In this document: positions 35,414-43,800 of the stretch, one piece after another
Position numbering within the stretch: the first letter of the stretch is position 1
How the letters are laid out: the number at the start of each line of letters is the position of its first letter
Source: Collybia mongolica
Lineage: Eukaryota > Basidiomycota > Agaricomycetes > Agaricales > Clitocybaceae
NCBI GenBank assembly: GCA_013420905.1
Contig: JAAXNY010000015.1
Coordinates: 460,406-524,405 of the forward strand
DNA: 64,000 nt
Reading direction: 5' to 3'
Notes under the pieces: generated by a model
Databases searched by the model: none
What the model saw: the letters and a program-made list of their open reading frames with translations, nothing else
What the model was told of the DNA's origin: nothing
Translations under genes and position numbers: made by a program

Positions 35414-38367
35414 TATGTCTCTAAGAGCCTCGGTTAATACCGTCTGTCGCTAGGACATAAATCGTGGTACTTACAAAGTATCAACAACGGTTTAATTTTT
35501 ACCGCTAAGAATAGATGGAAACAATACCCACGGGCCTCAACAAGAGCGTCCCCGAAGGTAAACAAACGCACGCACGTAAGCGAGCCGTTCCGGGTCTAAG
35601 GAGTTCCCCGCACAGGGAAGGGGATCTACCGGTATATCTCCGCCGATCAAATTCGGCTGCTTTTCGCCACATTGGACTACTTAGGCTCACGCTGTCATAA
35701 GACCAACGGTCGTGGGACCGATAGAGATCTGATAGGTTAACTCCGACCAGGGATGGCAAGAAGCTCACACGCTGCTACGCCCCAGAGCGCCCGATCAACT
35801 TGGACCGGGGCAACAGGTTAAGTTTACGCGACGTCCTCCACTCGAGTGGGTTCGCCGCGGATATTGTATAGGAACGACAGATCTTGTCTTTCTAGAGAGC
35901 CGGTCGAGCTAGTGTCATCACTAGAGTCATTAGCTGGCTCTTCATCGTTCGATTCTAGGGACATGTTCTGTACCAGAGCTTGTTCTTCCATCTTGGATAA
36001 TACAATCTTTTTCCAAAGACTAGTTAGGTCAAATAAATTACGAGTCCGTTTCTTGGACACGATAAATCGACGTTTGTCGAAACCTATTTTCGTAATGTCA
36101 GGGATGGGCAGAAGCCCATCAGCCGTTTCGATCAAGGAGTTAAACTCCTCAACCGATGACTTGAGACCAAAAAGGTCTCCACTGAATTTCGGGAACACAA
36201 TACCATATCGGTTATGTGTGGCGGCGTTTATCCAACCCCGCCAGGTTCCGAGGACTGTATCTCCGAGTTTCTTAGCGTTGAAGTAATCCCACGCAAGGTT
36301 ATATTCGGACTTAAGCACAAGAATGTCACTAGAGCGTTGCCGTGACTCAGAATGGCGTTTTTCCCACCGTTCTCGTACATTATGCTTAATCCATGAATAG
36401 ACCAAGTCAGCTGGATAACCACGTTTGATATAAAGGGCAGCCAAGCCCGATATAGCGTCCTGGTAGTGTGTATAAAGACTACAGAGTGTGGCCAGCCGTG
36501 ACATTTCTCCCACGAATGTCCCCCGTTTCACATCTAGGGGGTGGGCAGAAATCCATGGAATTCTTTCTTGATGCGAACGTGCTTTGCGATAGGGCATCCA
36601 CTGTAATTCCGAGTATTGATCCCGGTACAGGGTTAAGTCCAGGAAAGGCTGATGCGATTCCGACACGTTCCATTCAATAACACAGCCATCAAATTGAACA
36701 CACGCGAGGTGATTAAGTGCTTCTGCTTCTGAAGAGGCATATACAATCGCCGCGCAATCATCGATGTACCGCCCGTAAAAAGGTACGAGCGTGTTAGACA
36801 GGATTCCACAAGATTCTTCGAAGAACCAGCCAAATAAATTGGCTAAGTCCGGGGAAGACGCGACGCCCATAGCGAGGCCGCGCGTTTGTTTATAGAATTT
36901 ATCCTGAAACTGTGTAATCAAGTTACTATTTCCAGTCGTGAGACACCGAACAAATATGTCGTATTCGTGTAACTCTTGTTTGGTAAGCCGGTCTTTACAC
37001 GTGTCAAAACTTTCGCCAAAGTAGTACCTCTCGTAGAGATTGAGTATGACTTCAAAACATCTCTCTATGGGTATATTTGGGTAGAAAGCGACTACGTCGC
37101 CGGTAACGATATAAAATCGTCGTCCACGTTGGAATTTTACTTGCCTCAATTTTAACACCAAGTCTTTTGTTCCGTGTATAACGGTTGGCGCCGATTGTAC
37201 AATCGGTTTGAGTGATTTACTCACGTACTTAGCCGCAGGGTTTTGGATCGCACTATGACATGGAATGATCGGTCTCATCTTGACAGGTTCCTTATGTATT
37301 TTAGGAATCCCGTAAAAGATAGGAACTTTGTGCTTTTCCCCTTTCGGGGTTATTTGATGTCGCATAAATATGCAGACTTGCGGGTTGGAGATGTGCGCTT
37401 CGCAGAGCGATGCTATTTCCTCCATTTGGGTACATTGAGTCTTTAGGTAACTATTTGCTACTAGCTCATGTAACGGTAAGTAATTGTTATCGTCGGCCAA
37501 TAGTTCTAGACATTTCTCTATAATCCAGTCTCGTTTAGATACAGCTATTCCCAAGTTCTTATCTGTGTTCGTAACCACGTATTTGTTATCAAACAAGAAC
37601 TGTCGAATGCGGGATACATTGGGCTCTAACGAGTAAAGGCGGCCCTTTGTTTCTTCACGGGGCATATTGCGGATCGTTTCGTAAACGAAGCCGCGGCCAC
37701 GGGTGAGTCCGAGTTCGAGATAGCTGGGTAACTTTGGGGGTTCTGCCGTTGATATGTGAGGCACCTCAAAGTCGGGATCATAGGGGGCGTTGTCATTCTC
37801 GAATGTAAATTTCAAACGCCAGCGAATTCTTCGATCGAAGTCGCTCCACGCATCTTTCAGAAGCTGAGAGTTACGTGGCGTGGGGAACATGAAGTTCATT
37901 CCCACGCTTAAGTCATATTCGAGTTCGATTGGCAAGCTTACGTCAGGGGAGCGATGAACATGAGATTTATACTGGGAAGCCGTAATAATGTTTACAGGAG
38001 TACGTAATAATATGTAATTAATCGCGTCAGGGTAAGACAACGTTAGTATGGAGTCCGGGTATGAAGAGGGTTTATCGTACCGAAATACAACATTGGGGGA
38101 TAGACGCGTGTCTACCGGCCCCTTCCTCGACCATTGCCCGGCTTGCCGCCTCGACCGTGGTTGCCTCCGCGGAGAGGTTGACCGCCCCGAACTGCCGATA
38201 CCCTGGCCTTCTTGGCCGGTTTGGGTACGTATGGTTCGGCGGCTCTCGAGCGTTTCAGCGTCGACGTGCCGGCGGTTTGTTTGTTCGATGGCTTGGACTT
38301 CTTCGCCTGATCCTATAGGCGAATCTAAAGTTAGCTTGGACGACGAAGCGAACGCGTTAGCACTCAC
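35414..38367 (-). mobile_element. Coprina-like EN(-) Penelope-like element 1, 5'-truncated
   Basis: It lies between telomeric tracts at 35390-35413 and 38368-38380. The minus orientation, with the coding 3' end facing the internal TTAGGG block, matches attachment to a chromosome end pointing right. About 410 bp of 3' non-coding DNA follows the stop codon at 35824. The 5' boundary is abrupt at a GTGAGT sequence. Confidence 0.85.
35824..38367 (-). CDS. Penelope-like reverse transcriptase, element 1 (N-terminally truncated)
   Basis: RT motifs in order: RPIIPCHSAIQNPAAKYVSK, VTGDVVAFYPNIPIERC (motif A), GLAMGVASSPDLANLFG (motif B), FYGRYIDDCAAIVY (motif C, YIDD), and HPLDVKRGTFVGEMSRLA with the helical region after it. 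The C-terminus ends without a GIY-YIG endonuclease, as in telomere-linked Athena and Coprina elements. The RT part is intact. The apparent Met start at 38499 is not genuine: codons 38499-38370 translate a separate insert with its own ribozyme plus telomere repeat. In a second frame a Lys/Arg/Gly-rich stretch (DQAKKSKPSNKQ ... GRGGKPGNGRGRGR, stop about 38118) follows an acceptor CGCCTATAG; this is the end of an upstream ORF1. Confidence 0.9.
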   Translation of the reverse strand: MSANAFASSSKLTLDSPIGSGEEVQAIEQTNRRHVDAETLESRRTIRTQTGQEGQGIGSSGRSTSPRRQPRSRRQAGQWSRKGPVDTRLSPNVVFRYDKPSSYPDSILTLSYPDAINYILLRTPVNIITASQYKSHVHRSPDVSLPIELEYDLSVGMNFMFPTPRNSQLLKDAWSDFDRRIRWRLKFTFENDNAPYDPDFEVPHISTAEPPKLPSYLELGLTRGRGFVYETIRNMPREETKGRLYSLEPNVSRIRQFLFDNKYVVTNTDKNLGIAVSKRDWIIEKCLELLADDNNYLPLHELVANSYLKTQCTQMEEIASLCEAHISNPQVCIFMRHQITPKGEKHKVPIFYGIPKIHKEPVKMRPIIPCHSAIQNPAAKYVSKSLKPIVQSAPTVIHGTKDLVLKLRQVKFQRGRRFYIVTGDVVAFYPNIPIERCFEVILNLYERYYFGESFDTCKDRLTKQELHEYDIFVRCLTTGNSNLITQFQDKFYKQTRGLAMGVASSPDLANLFGWFFEESCGILSNTLVPFYGRYIDDCAAIVYASSEAEALNHLACVQFDGCVIEWNVSESHQPFLDLTLYRDQYSELQWMPYRKARSHQERIPWISAHPLDVKRGTFVGEMSRLATLCSLYTHYQDAISGLAALYIKRGYPADLVYSWIKHNVRERWEKRHSESRQRSSDILVLKSEYNLAWDYFNAKKLGDTVLGTWRGWINAATHNRYGIVFPKFSGDLFGLKSSVEEFNSLIETADGLLPIPDITKIGFDKRRFIVSKKRTRNLFDLTSLWKKIVLSKMEEQALVQNMSLESNDEEPANDSSDDTSSTGSLERQDLSFLYNIRGEPTRVEDVA

Positions 38368-38380
38368 TTTAGGGTTAGGG
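38368..38380 (+). repeat. Interstitial telomeric repeat block 4
   Basis: TTTAGGGTTAGGG between retroelement 1 and the next insert, G-strand on plus. Confidence 0.85.
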
Positions 38381-38388
38381 AGGAACGA

Positions 38389-38411
38389 GCAACCGAGCGA
38401 AGCGAGGTTGC
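38389..38411. other. GCGAAGC-capped terminal hairpin, class 2
   Basis: Inverted repeat GCAACC/GGTTGC with tandem GA mismatches below a GC-GAA-GC apex. A second copy is at 43065-43087. The shared apex with unrelated stems in class 1 suggests that structure is conserved, not sequence. Confidence 0.75.
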
Positions 38412-38440
38412 GAGTGACTTTGGTACGATGAGTTGCGTTA

Positions 38441-38511
38441 CAAACAAGCAACAGGGTTGGGGGAATCCCCCACCCGACCTGTTTCGTATAAGTACTCATC
38501 AGGCCTGTTTG
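38441..38511 (-). ncRNA. Hammerhead ribozyme 3 (type I, second family)
   Basis: Minus-strand reading: stem I CAAACAGGC pairs with GCUUGUUUG (9 bp, one G-U). Core CUGAUGA at 38502-38496. Stem II GUA-CUUA-UAC. GAA. Stem III ACAGG/CCUGU, extended by an inner GGGGG-AUU-CCCCC hairpin. Cleavage triplet GUU, predicted cut between 38450 and 38449. The sequence is unrelated to ribozymes 1 and 2 outside the core, yet it sits at the same distance from the terminal hairpin. Confidence 0.88.
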
Positions 38512-38850
38512 TTAATGTTTAATCAGTTTCTCCGCTCGCGCCGCCGCACCGTTACGGCGCGTGCGCGGTTTTTCCGAGCGACCACAGCGTAAACCCCTCA
38601 GACACATGTTGCGCCATGTGAGGGGGTGTGCGCTGGCATGCGCGTTCGACGCGCATGGAACGCGGTCCATGTTGGCCCGCCCTACCTTAGTATTTATCCG
38701 ATACGCGGATCAATTTCGGTTAGCTATTCACCGACGCGGATCAATAAAGAAGATGGATCTCGTGCCTGGATCTTATCTTCTTTTAGCCGCGCTATACTTA
38801 GGCGCCGGGCCCCATCGGCCCGGCTACTTAGCCTTTAAGGTTAAAGGTTA

Positions 38851-38942
38851 GCGGTTAGGGTTAGGCTATTATTCGTTAAAATAAAAGACCGTTAGCTGGT
38901 CGTTTCGACGGTTAAGTCGAAGCTACGTACGTTAGGGTTAGG
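38851..38942 (+). repeat. Telomeric repeat blocks 5 and 6 with a short insert between
   Basis: GGTTAGGGTTAGG at 38853-38865 and GTTAGGGTTAGG at 38931-38942, G-strand on plus, separated by about 65 bp of non-telomeric sequence, which may be another very short insert. Confidence 0.85.
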
Positions 38943-39448
38943 ATGTTCCAACGGCCATCTAAAACCGACATGTCCCAGATTTTAAACAGAGCTTCTGGTA
39001 AACGTATGTAGTGAGTGGAAAAACTGGGGGAATAGACAGTTTTTCAAGGAGTTCTTACGAGAATTGACACTTAGAGTGATTCAAGCGGGGAGTTGCTACT
39101 AGGCGACGTCCCTTAAGACGAAATAGATCTTTAAACGAGGTTCAATTTTACAGGGGGAACCCAATCCCCAACCTCAATCAACTTGGGCGCTATTACTTTT
39201 CGTAACCAGCCGGAATCCACCAGCATGCTACGCCTCAGATAGATAGACTTATACCAAAGATCAAGAGGTAATCGTTCCGTAAAGGAGATCAACTGCGCGG
39301 GGTAAGCCGCGACAGGTGTGGGGCCTTAGCCCACAAGATCATCAAAAGTTATTTCACTTTTCGCTGAGCACAGACCATAAAGTGCAACAGGAGCTGCATT
39401 GCGACCGGTTTCCTAGGCCATCACCTCTGGGGATACCAAAGGCGCAGA

Positions 39449-42400
39449 TTAGAGAGTTACTCCAGTAGGGTCCGCGTTCACTCCGAGCCTAAAACCTTGG
39501 TTCCAAGCAAGGACGAAGGGGTCCAACTCTGAGTCCGCACGCTCGCGCGTGTGAATGGTTTCGATCCGTTCCCTGTTCACAATGTTAGGAGTGGGGTTTA
39601 TAGTTCTTACTACCGTATTCTGGGGGTTACCCACGGGCTCATTGGGTACAGCCTTTCGTGCTGCATCCTTGTCTAAGTGTTCGATAACAATCTTTTTCCA
39701 AAGATTTACGAGGTCGAAGAGATTGAGAGTGCGTTTGCGGCTGACAATCCATCGGCGCTTTAGGATATCTAGTTTCCGTATATCTGGTATTGAGGTCGTC
39801 GTACCGTTAGTGACCTGAAGACGCACAGTGTACGCCTCCGGGACTCCATCGGCCAACTTGCCCAAAGATCCAGATAATTGTGGGAACTCTATGGGGGGTA
39901 AGCGATTCCCCTCCGTAGCTGCCTGGTTATGGTTTAGCCATAACGACCAGAAATCCGTGATTGTGTTACCCAATTCTCGAGCAGAGAAGTAATTCCAAGC
40001 AGTATTGAATTCAGACTTAAGCACCAGAACACTGTCTAGCTCTCCAGAACCCTTAGACTCTGATAGACGTTTCTGCCATCGTTCTGCCATATTGACCGAA
40101 GTCCACTGCAATACTAATTTCACTGGATAGCCACGCTGTATATAGAGCGCACGAAGCGAGTCTATAGCGTTCCGGTAGTTCTGAAATGTACTACTCAGGG
40201 TGGCTAAACGGGACATCTCGCCCACGTAAGTTCCTCTTTTTACATCTAGAGGGTGGTGAGAGATCCATGGAATTCTTTCCTGATGCGATCCACTTTTCCG
40301 ATAGGGCATGTGTTGCAAACGGTTCTGCATATCAATGTATAACATCATATCCAGGAACGGCGCTTGTCTATCAGACGCGGACCACTCTATTTCGCAAGAT
40401 TCGATCTCAAGTGTTTTAACAATGCGAAGGGCCTCATCAGCAGAGGCAGCATACACAATTGCTAAACAATCATCTATGTATCGACCGTAGAAAGGTATTC
40501 TCGGGTCGTTCAAAATGTTGCATTTCCTTTCAAAAAAGACCCCGTAGAGGTTCGCGAGATCCGGGGAATCCGCTACTCCCATTGCGAGTCCATGTAATTG
40601 AAGGTATATATATTTTTGAAAGCGAAATATAAGGTTACGATTCCCAACTTCTAGTGCAAGTATGAATGCCTGAAGGCCACGCAGTACGTGCTCGTCAAGG
40701 TGCATGAAATTGATGTAGTCAGGATCCAGTCCGGTGATATATTCAAGATACATGTCGGTAACAATATCTATACAACGTTGAATTGGTATATTAGGATAGT
40801 AGGCAACAATGTCGCCCGTGACGATGAAGAATTTCTTCCGATTTGAAATAGTAACCTTACTCAATTTGATCGCCAGGTCTTTGGTACCATGTATAATGGA
40901 TGGCGCCGCTTTGATGAGCGGTTTGAGTTTTTTCGAAACAAATTTAGCGGCTGGATTCATGACCGCCGAGTGACAGGGTATTATAGGTCGCATTTTAACA
41001 GGCTGTTTATGTATCTTAGGGATACCATAGAAACATGGCAAGTTTGCGAGATCATACGTTTCTCCAGCATCAGGTATGAATTGACGGAACCAATCCAATA
41101 GCTGGTCACAGGGTTCGTCGCTTAAGAGCATAGCCTTTTGGGCAAGCTCGTCCATTTGTTCGATTGTTTTCTTAATGTAGGTGGCGGCGATGAGAGGATG
41201 TAACATCTTATAATTAGTTTCATCATCAAGGAGCTCCTTACATTTCTCTATTAGCCAGTCACGCCTAGACACCGAAATGCCAAGATTTTTATCGGTGGGT
41301 GTTAGGACATAGTTGTTATCTAACAGCCACCTTCGAATTCGGGTAGTATTAGGCCGGGGCGTTGACGGCGCAGCTTCTTCCGCGGGTATTTTAGCGATTG
41401 TGTTTTCCACAAAGTACTGACCACGACGGATCCCTAGCTCGATATAGTCTGGTAACAGAGGAACTTTTCCTGAGGGGGGGCGGTTAAGTTCATAGTCTGG
41501 GTCATAGAGAGAGTTAGATTCTGGGTTGGAGAAGGCAAAGTATAGGCGCCATCTCAGGCGACGCGAGAAATCTTTCCAAGCGTCTAGAATTAATTTAGAG
41601 TTTCTTTCTGACTTAAACATATAATTCATTCCGACAGATAAGTCATACTCGATGTTTTTCGGGAGATTCACACCAGGAGCGCGATGGATAACGTTCTTAT
41701 ATCTATTGGCATCAATTACAAATATGGGTGTATTTAACAATATATACGAGCGCGCAAGTGGATATGGAATGGTTAGCAACCAGTCAGGCCAAGTGTAAGG
41801 ATTCTCGTACCGGAATGATGGATTCGGCGGCGGTAAATCAAATACATTAGTGTCGTCGCCTACTTGGACGACGACTTCTTGGCTCCCCGAGGGCCAGGCT
41901 TCCCAGCCTTCCCTTTCCCCTTGAGACCTTTGCCATTCTTCTTCATCGCGGCGAGCTTTGCGGCTTGGCGCGGTTGAGGAGCCTTCTTCTTGGAGGCGGT
42001 CTTCTTGGGGGCGGTAGAGGAGGACGACTTCTTGGCGGCTCCCTTCTTGAATCGGAGATCCTTGAGGGGAAGAAGTCAGAATATGAGAGTGTGAGCGACC
42101 GCGGTGACGTACCTTGGGCGCGGGAGTCCTCTTCTTGATGGCTTGGTCGACGGCCTTCTGGACTAACTTACTTAAGTCCTTCTGCTTGACGGCATCATCA
42201 CCGTCGTCGACATCCATCTTGTCTCGGAGATCCTTCTTAGCCTCTTTCTTCTTAGTGACGGCAAGGTGGGCCGCCTCCACGAGGGAGACGACGCGGAGTC
42301 CGATGATAGGGAGATCACGGGCAACTAAAAGGTAGTTAGATTTGGACGCAGGGTCCGGTACCCAACCTGTGATCTTAACCTCTCCTTCTTCTTCACCGTC

Positions 42401-42997
42401 CTCGAGGATAGGTCGCTTCCTGCGCGCCATCTCGACCTTGCTGGTGTCGGTGACGGGGACGATGAGTCGGTTGTAGAGTTGCTTAGGCTCGAGGGAGGTT
42501 TGCAGCGTTGTGAGCTCGACTTCTTTGGCGACGAGAGCGTCCTTGAAGATCTCAGCCTGATACTTTTTGTGAGCATCAAGAAGTCGTTTCTTGGCTTCGT
42601 CAGCTTCGAATGACTCAACGAAATCCTTGGAGAATTGGATTTCGGGCGCCTTAGACGCGAACGTTGCAGGAGTAGTGCCAGCGGCTTGGTGGGAACGCCA
42701 CTTTTCGACTGTATCGCGAACAGAGACCATGCGTTGTGCAGTGGCGCGAATGCCTTTGAGGGGCTCAGTCAAGCACTGAACGTACTCACCCGGGATGGTG
42801 TGGAGTAGTTCGTCGAGGTTGTTAGCCCCGAAGTACAGGTGAGAACGAGCCGTGTCCTGGGACACAGTGTTCGAAGATGCCTGTCTCGCGGTCGACGCTT
42901 GAGATTGTTTAACCCCAAAGTGAGGATCAACATCGGAGAGGGAGATGTTGGCGAGGTTGGAAGGGGAGAGAGCGCGAAAAAAAGCGGTGCTAGACAT
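39449..42997 (-). CDS. Penelope-like reverse transcriptase with N-terminal ORF1-like domain, 1182 codons
   Basis: Residues ~1-290 are helical and charged, resembling a coiled-coil ORF1. The RT spans roughly residues 560-930: CFYGIPKIHKQPVKMRPIIP (~655-674), VTGDIVAYYPNIPIQRC (~726, motif A), LHGLAMGVADSPDLANLYG (~801, motif B), FYGRYIDDCLAIVY (~836, motif C) and HPLDVKRGTYVGEMSRLA (~915). There is no GIY-YIG endonuclease, so it belongs with the endonuclease-deficient telomere-associated elements (Athena, Coprina), which prime on telomeric G-strand ends. The uninterrupted ORF requires retention of a canonical 52-bp intron at 42061-42112. Splicing it shifts the downstream frame into a different, basic C-terminus. 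Full-length and free of stops, possibly active. Confidence 0.92.
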   Translation of the reverse strand: MSSTAFFRALSPSNLANISLSDVDPHFGVKQSQASTARQASSNTVSQDTARSHLYFGANNLDELLHTIPGEYVQCLTEPLKGIRATAQRMVSVRDTVEKWRSHQAAGTTPATFASKAPEIQFSKDFVESFEADEAKKRLLDAHKKYQAEIFKDALVAKEVELTTLQTSLEPKQLYNRLIVPVTDTSKVEMARRKRPILEDGEEEGEVKITGWVPDPASKSNYLLVARDLPIIGLRVVSLVEAAHLAVTKKKEAKKDLRDKMDVDDGDDAVKQKDLSKLVQKAVDQAIKKRTPAPKVRHRGRSHSHILTSSPQGSPIQEGSRQEVVLLYRPQEDRLQEEGSSTAPSRKARRDEEEWQRSQGEREGWEAWPSGSQEVVVQVGDDTNVFDLPPPNPSFRYENPYTWPDWLLTIPYPLARSYILLNTPIFVIDANRYKNVIHRAPGVNLPKNIEYDLSVGMNYMFKSERNSKLILDAWKDFSRRLRWRLYFAFSNPESNSLYDPDYELNRPPSGKVPLLPDYIELGIRRGQYFVENTIAKIPAEEAAPSTPRPNTTRIRRWLLDNNYVLTPTDKNLGISVSRRDWLIEKCKELLDDETNYKMLHPLIAATYIKKTIEQMDELAQKAMLLSDEPCDQLLDWFRQFIPDAGETYDLANLPCFYGIPKIHKQPVKMRPIIPCHSAVMNPAAKFVSKKLKPLIKAAPSIIHGTKDLAIKLSKVTISNRKKFFIVTGDIVAYYPNIPIQRCIDIVTDMYLEYITGLDPDYINFMHLDEHVLRGLQAFILALEVGNRNLIFRFQKYIYLQLHGLAMGVADSPDLANLYGVFFERKCNILNDPRIPFYGRYIDDCLAIVYAASADEALRIVKTLEIESCEIEWSASDRQAPFLDMMLYIDMQNRLQHMPYRKSGSHQERIPWISHHPLDVKRGTYVGEMSRLATLSSTFQNYRNAIDSLRALYIQRGYPVKLVLQWTSVNMAERWQKRLSESKGSGELDSVLVLKSEFNTAWNYFSARELGNTITDFWSLWLNHNQAATEGNRLPPIEFPQLSGSLGKLADGVPEAYTVRLQVTNGTTTSIPDIRKLDILKRRWIVSRKRTLNLFDLVNLWKKIVIEHLDKDAARKAVPNEPVGNPQNTVVRTINPTPNIVNRERIETIHTRERADSELDPFVLAWNQGFRLGVNADPTGVTL
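41860..42997 (-). CDS. Alternative spliced ORF1 of element 2 (basic C-terminus)
   Basis: Using donor GTACGTCACC (42112) and acceptor CCCCTCAAG (42061), the first ~295 codons join in frame to DLRFKKGAAKKSSSSTAPKK, continue Lys-rich (LKGKGKAGKPGPRGAKK) and stop at TAG 41860-41862. The result is a ~360-aa acidic/helical protein with a strongly basic, nucleic-acid-binding-like tail. Element 1 keeps the same arrangement (acceptor followed by a basic tail and TAG) despite divergent sequence, which argues that the ORF1 product is real. It overlaps the unspliced RT fusion in a different frame. Confidence 0.65.
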
Positions 42998-43043
42998 GGA
43001 CGTCGGTGCAAGGGACGGATGTGGAGACAGAATGTTGGCTAAA

Positions 43044-43056
43044 GGTTAGGTTAGGG
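43044..43056 (+). repeat. Interstitial telomeric repeat block 7
   Basis: GGTTAGGTTAGGG at the 5' end of element 2, G-strand on plus. Confidence 0.85.
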
Positions 43057-43127
43057 TGGAACGAGCAACCGAGCGAAGCGAGGTTGCGAGTGACTTTGGT
43101 ACGATGAGTTGCGTTACAAACAAGCAA
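43057..43127 (-). mobile_element. ~70-nt solo insert equal to the post-cleavage 3' fragment of class 2
   Basis: Almost identical to 38381-38450: hairpin 43065-43087 plus the 29-nt spacer, ending at CAAACAAGC-AA where TTTAGGG resumes. In element sense it begins within 0-2 nt of the predicted cleavage point of ribozyme 3, so it looks like a reverse-transcribed self-cleavage product. Confidence 0.75.
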
Positions 43128-43162
43128 TTTAGGGTTAGGTTAGGGTTTAGGTTAGGGTTATG
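43128..43162 (+). repeat. Interstitial telomeric repeat block 8 (outermost)
   Basis: TTTAGGGTTAGGTTAGGG, then TTTAGGTTAGGGTTATGGG; degenerate, G-strand on plus. It is the last telomeric block before the minisatellite and the second compartment. Confidence 0.85.
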
Positions 43163-43172
43163 GGGCTATTTT

Positions 43173-43800
43173 TTATTGGACAGGGATTGAACAGGGATTT
43201 AAATTACAGGGATGAGCAGGGATTGGGAGTAGGGATGGGCAGGGATTGGGAGCAGGGATGAGCAGAGATGAGCAGGGATTGGGAGTAGGGATGGGCAGGG
43301 ATTGGGAGCAGGGATGAGCAGAGATGAGCAGGGATTGGGAGCAGGGATGAGCAGGGATGAGCAGGGATTGGGAGTAGGGATGGGCAGGGATTGGGAGCAG
43401 GGATAAGCAGGGATGAGCAGGGATTGGGAGTAGGGATGGGCAGGGATTGGGAGCAGGGATGAGCAGAGATGAGCAGGGATTGGGAGCAGGGATGAGCAGG
43501 GATGAGCAGGGATTGGGAGTAGGGATGGGCAGGGATTGGGAGCAGGGATGAGCAGGGATGAGCAGGGATTGGGAGTAGGGATGGGCAGGGATTGGGAGCA
43601 GGGATGAGCAGGGATGAGCAGGGATTGGGAGCAGGGATGAGCAGGGATGGGCAGGGATTGGGAGTAGGGATGGGCAGGGATTGGGAGCAGGGATGAGCAG
43701 GGATGAGCAGGGATTGGGAGCAGGGATGAGCAGGGATGAGCAGGGATTGGGAGCAGGGATGAGCAGAGATGAGCAGGGATTGGGAGTAGGATTGAGAGAC
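43173..43800. repeat. G-rich minisatellite (GAGCAGGGATTGGGAGCAGG type)
   Basis: About 620 bp of interleaved units GGGATGAGCA, GGGATTGGGAGCA and GGGATTGGGAGTA. GGG runs every 6-10 bases on the plus strand make G-quadruplex formation plausible. It starts ten bases after the outermost telomeric block. It creates long false Pro/Ser/Leu ORFs on the minus strand. Confidence 0.9.

Larger units (their letters stand above)
38381..38850 (-). mobile_element. Telomere-attached insert, class 2, with hammerhead ribozyme
   Basis: It begins AGGAACGAGCAACC beside telomere block 4 and ends before GCGGTTAGGG at 38851. The terminal hairpin at 38389-38411 (GCAACC, tandem GA mismatches, GC-GAA-GC apex) is unrelated in stem sequence to class 1 but has the same GCGAAGC apex. 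Upstream in element sense is a hammerhead ribozyme. No coding potential. Its first ~68 nt recur at 43057-43127. Confidence 0.7.
38943..43043 (-). mobile_element. Coprina-like EN(-) Penelope-like element 2, near full length
   Basis: Bounded by telomere block 6 (to 38942) and block 7 (43044-43056). About 500 bp of 3' non-coding DNA, then the ORF, and only ~44 bp of 5' leader before the ATG at 42997. Same orientation as element 1. Confidence 0.85.

Noticed and set aside
38370..38499. N-terminus of the first reverse-transcriptase ORF (MSTYTKQVGWG...)
   Set aside because: It translates ribozyme 3, the terminal insert sequence and a telomeric repeat. It is not conserved with element 2, so the element is 5'-truncated and this start is accidental.
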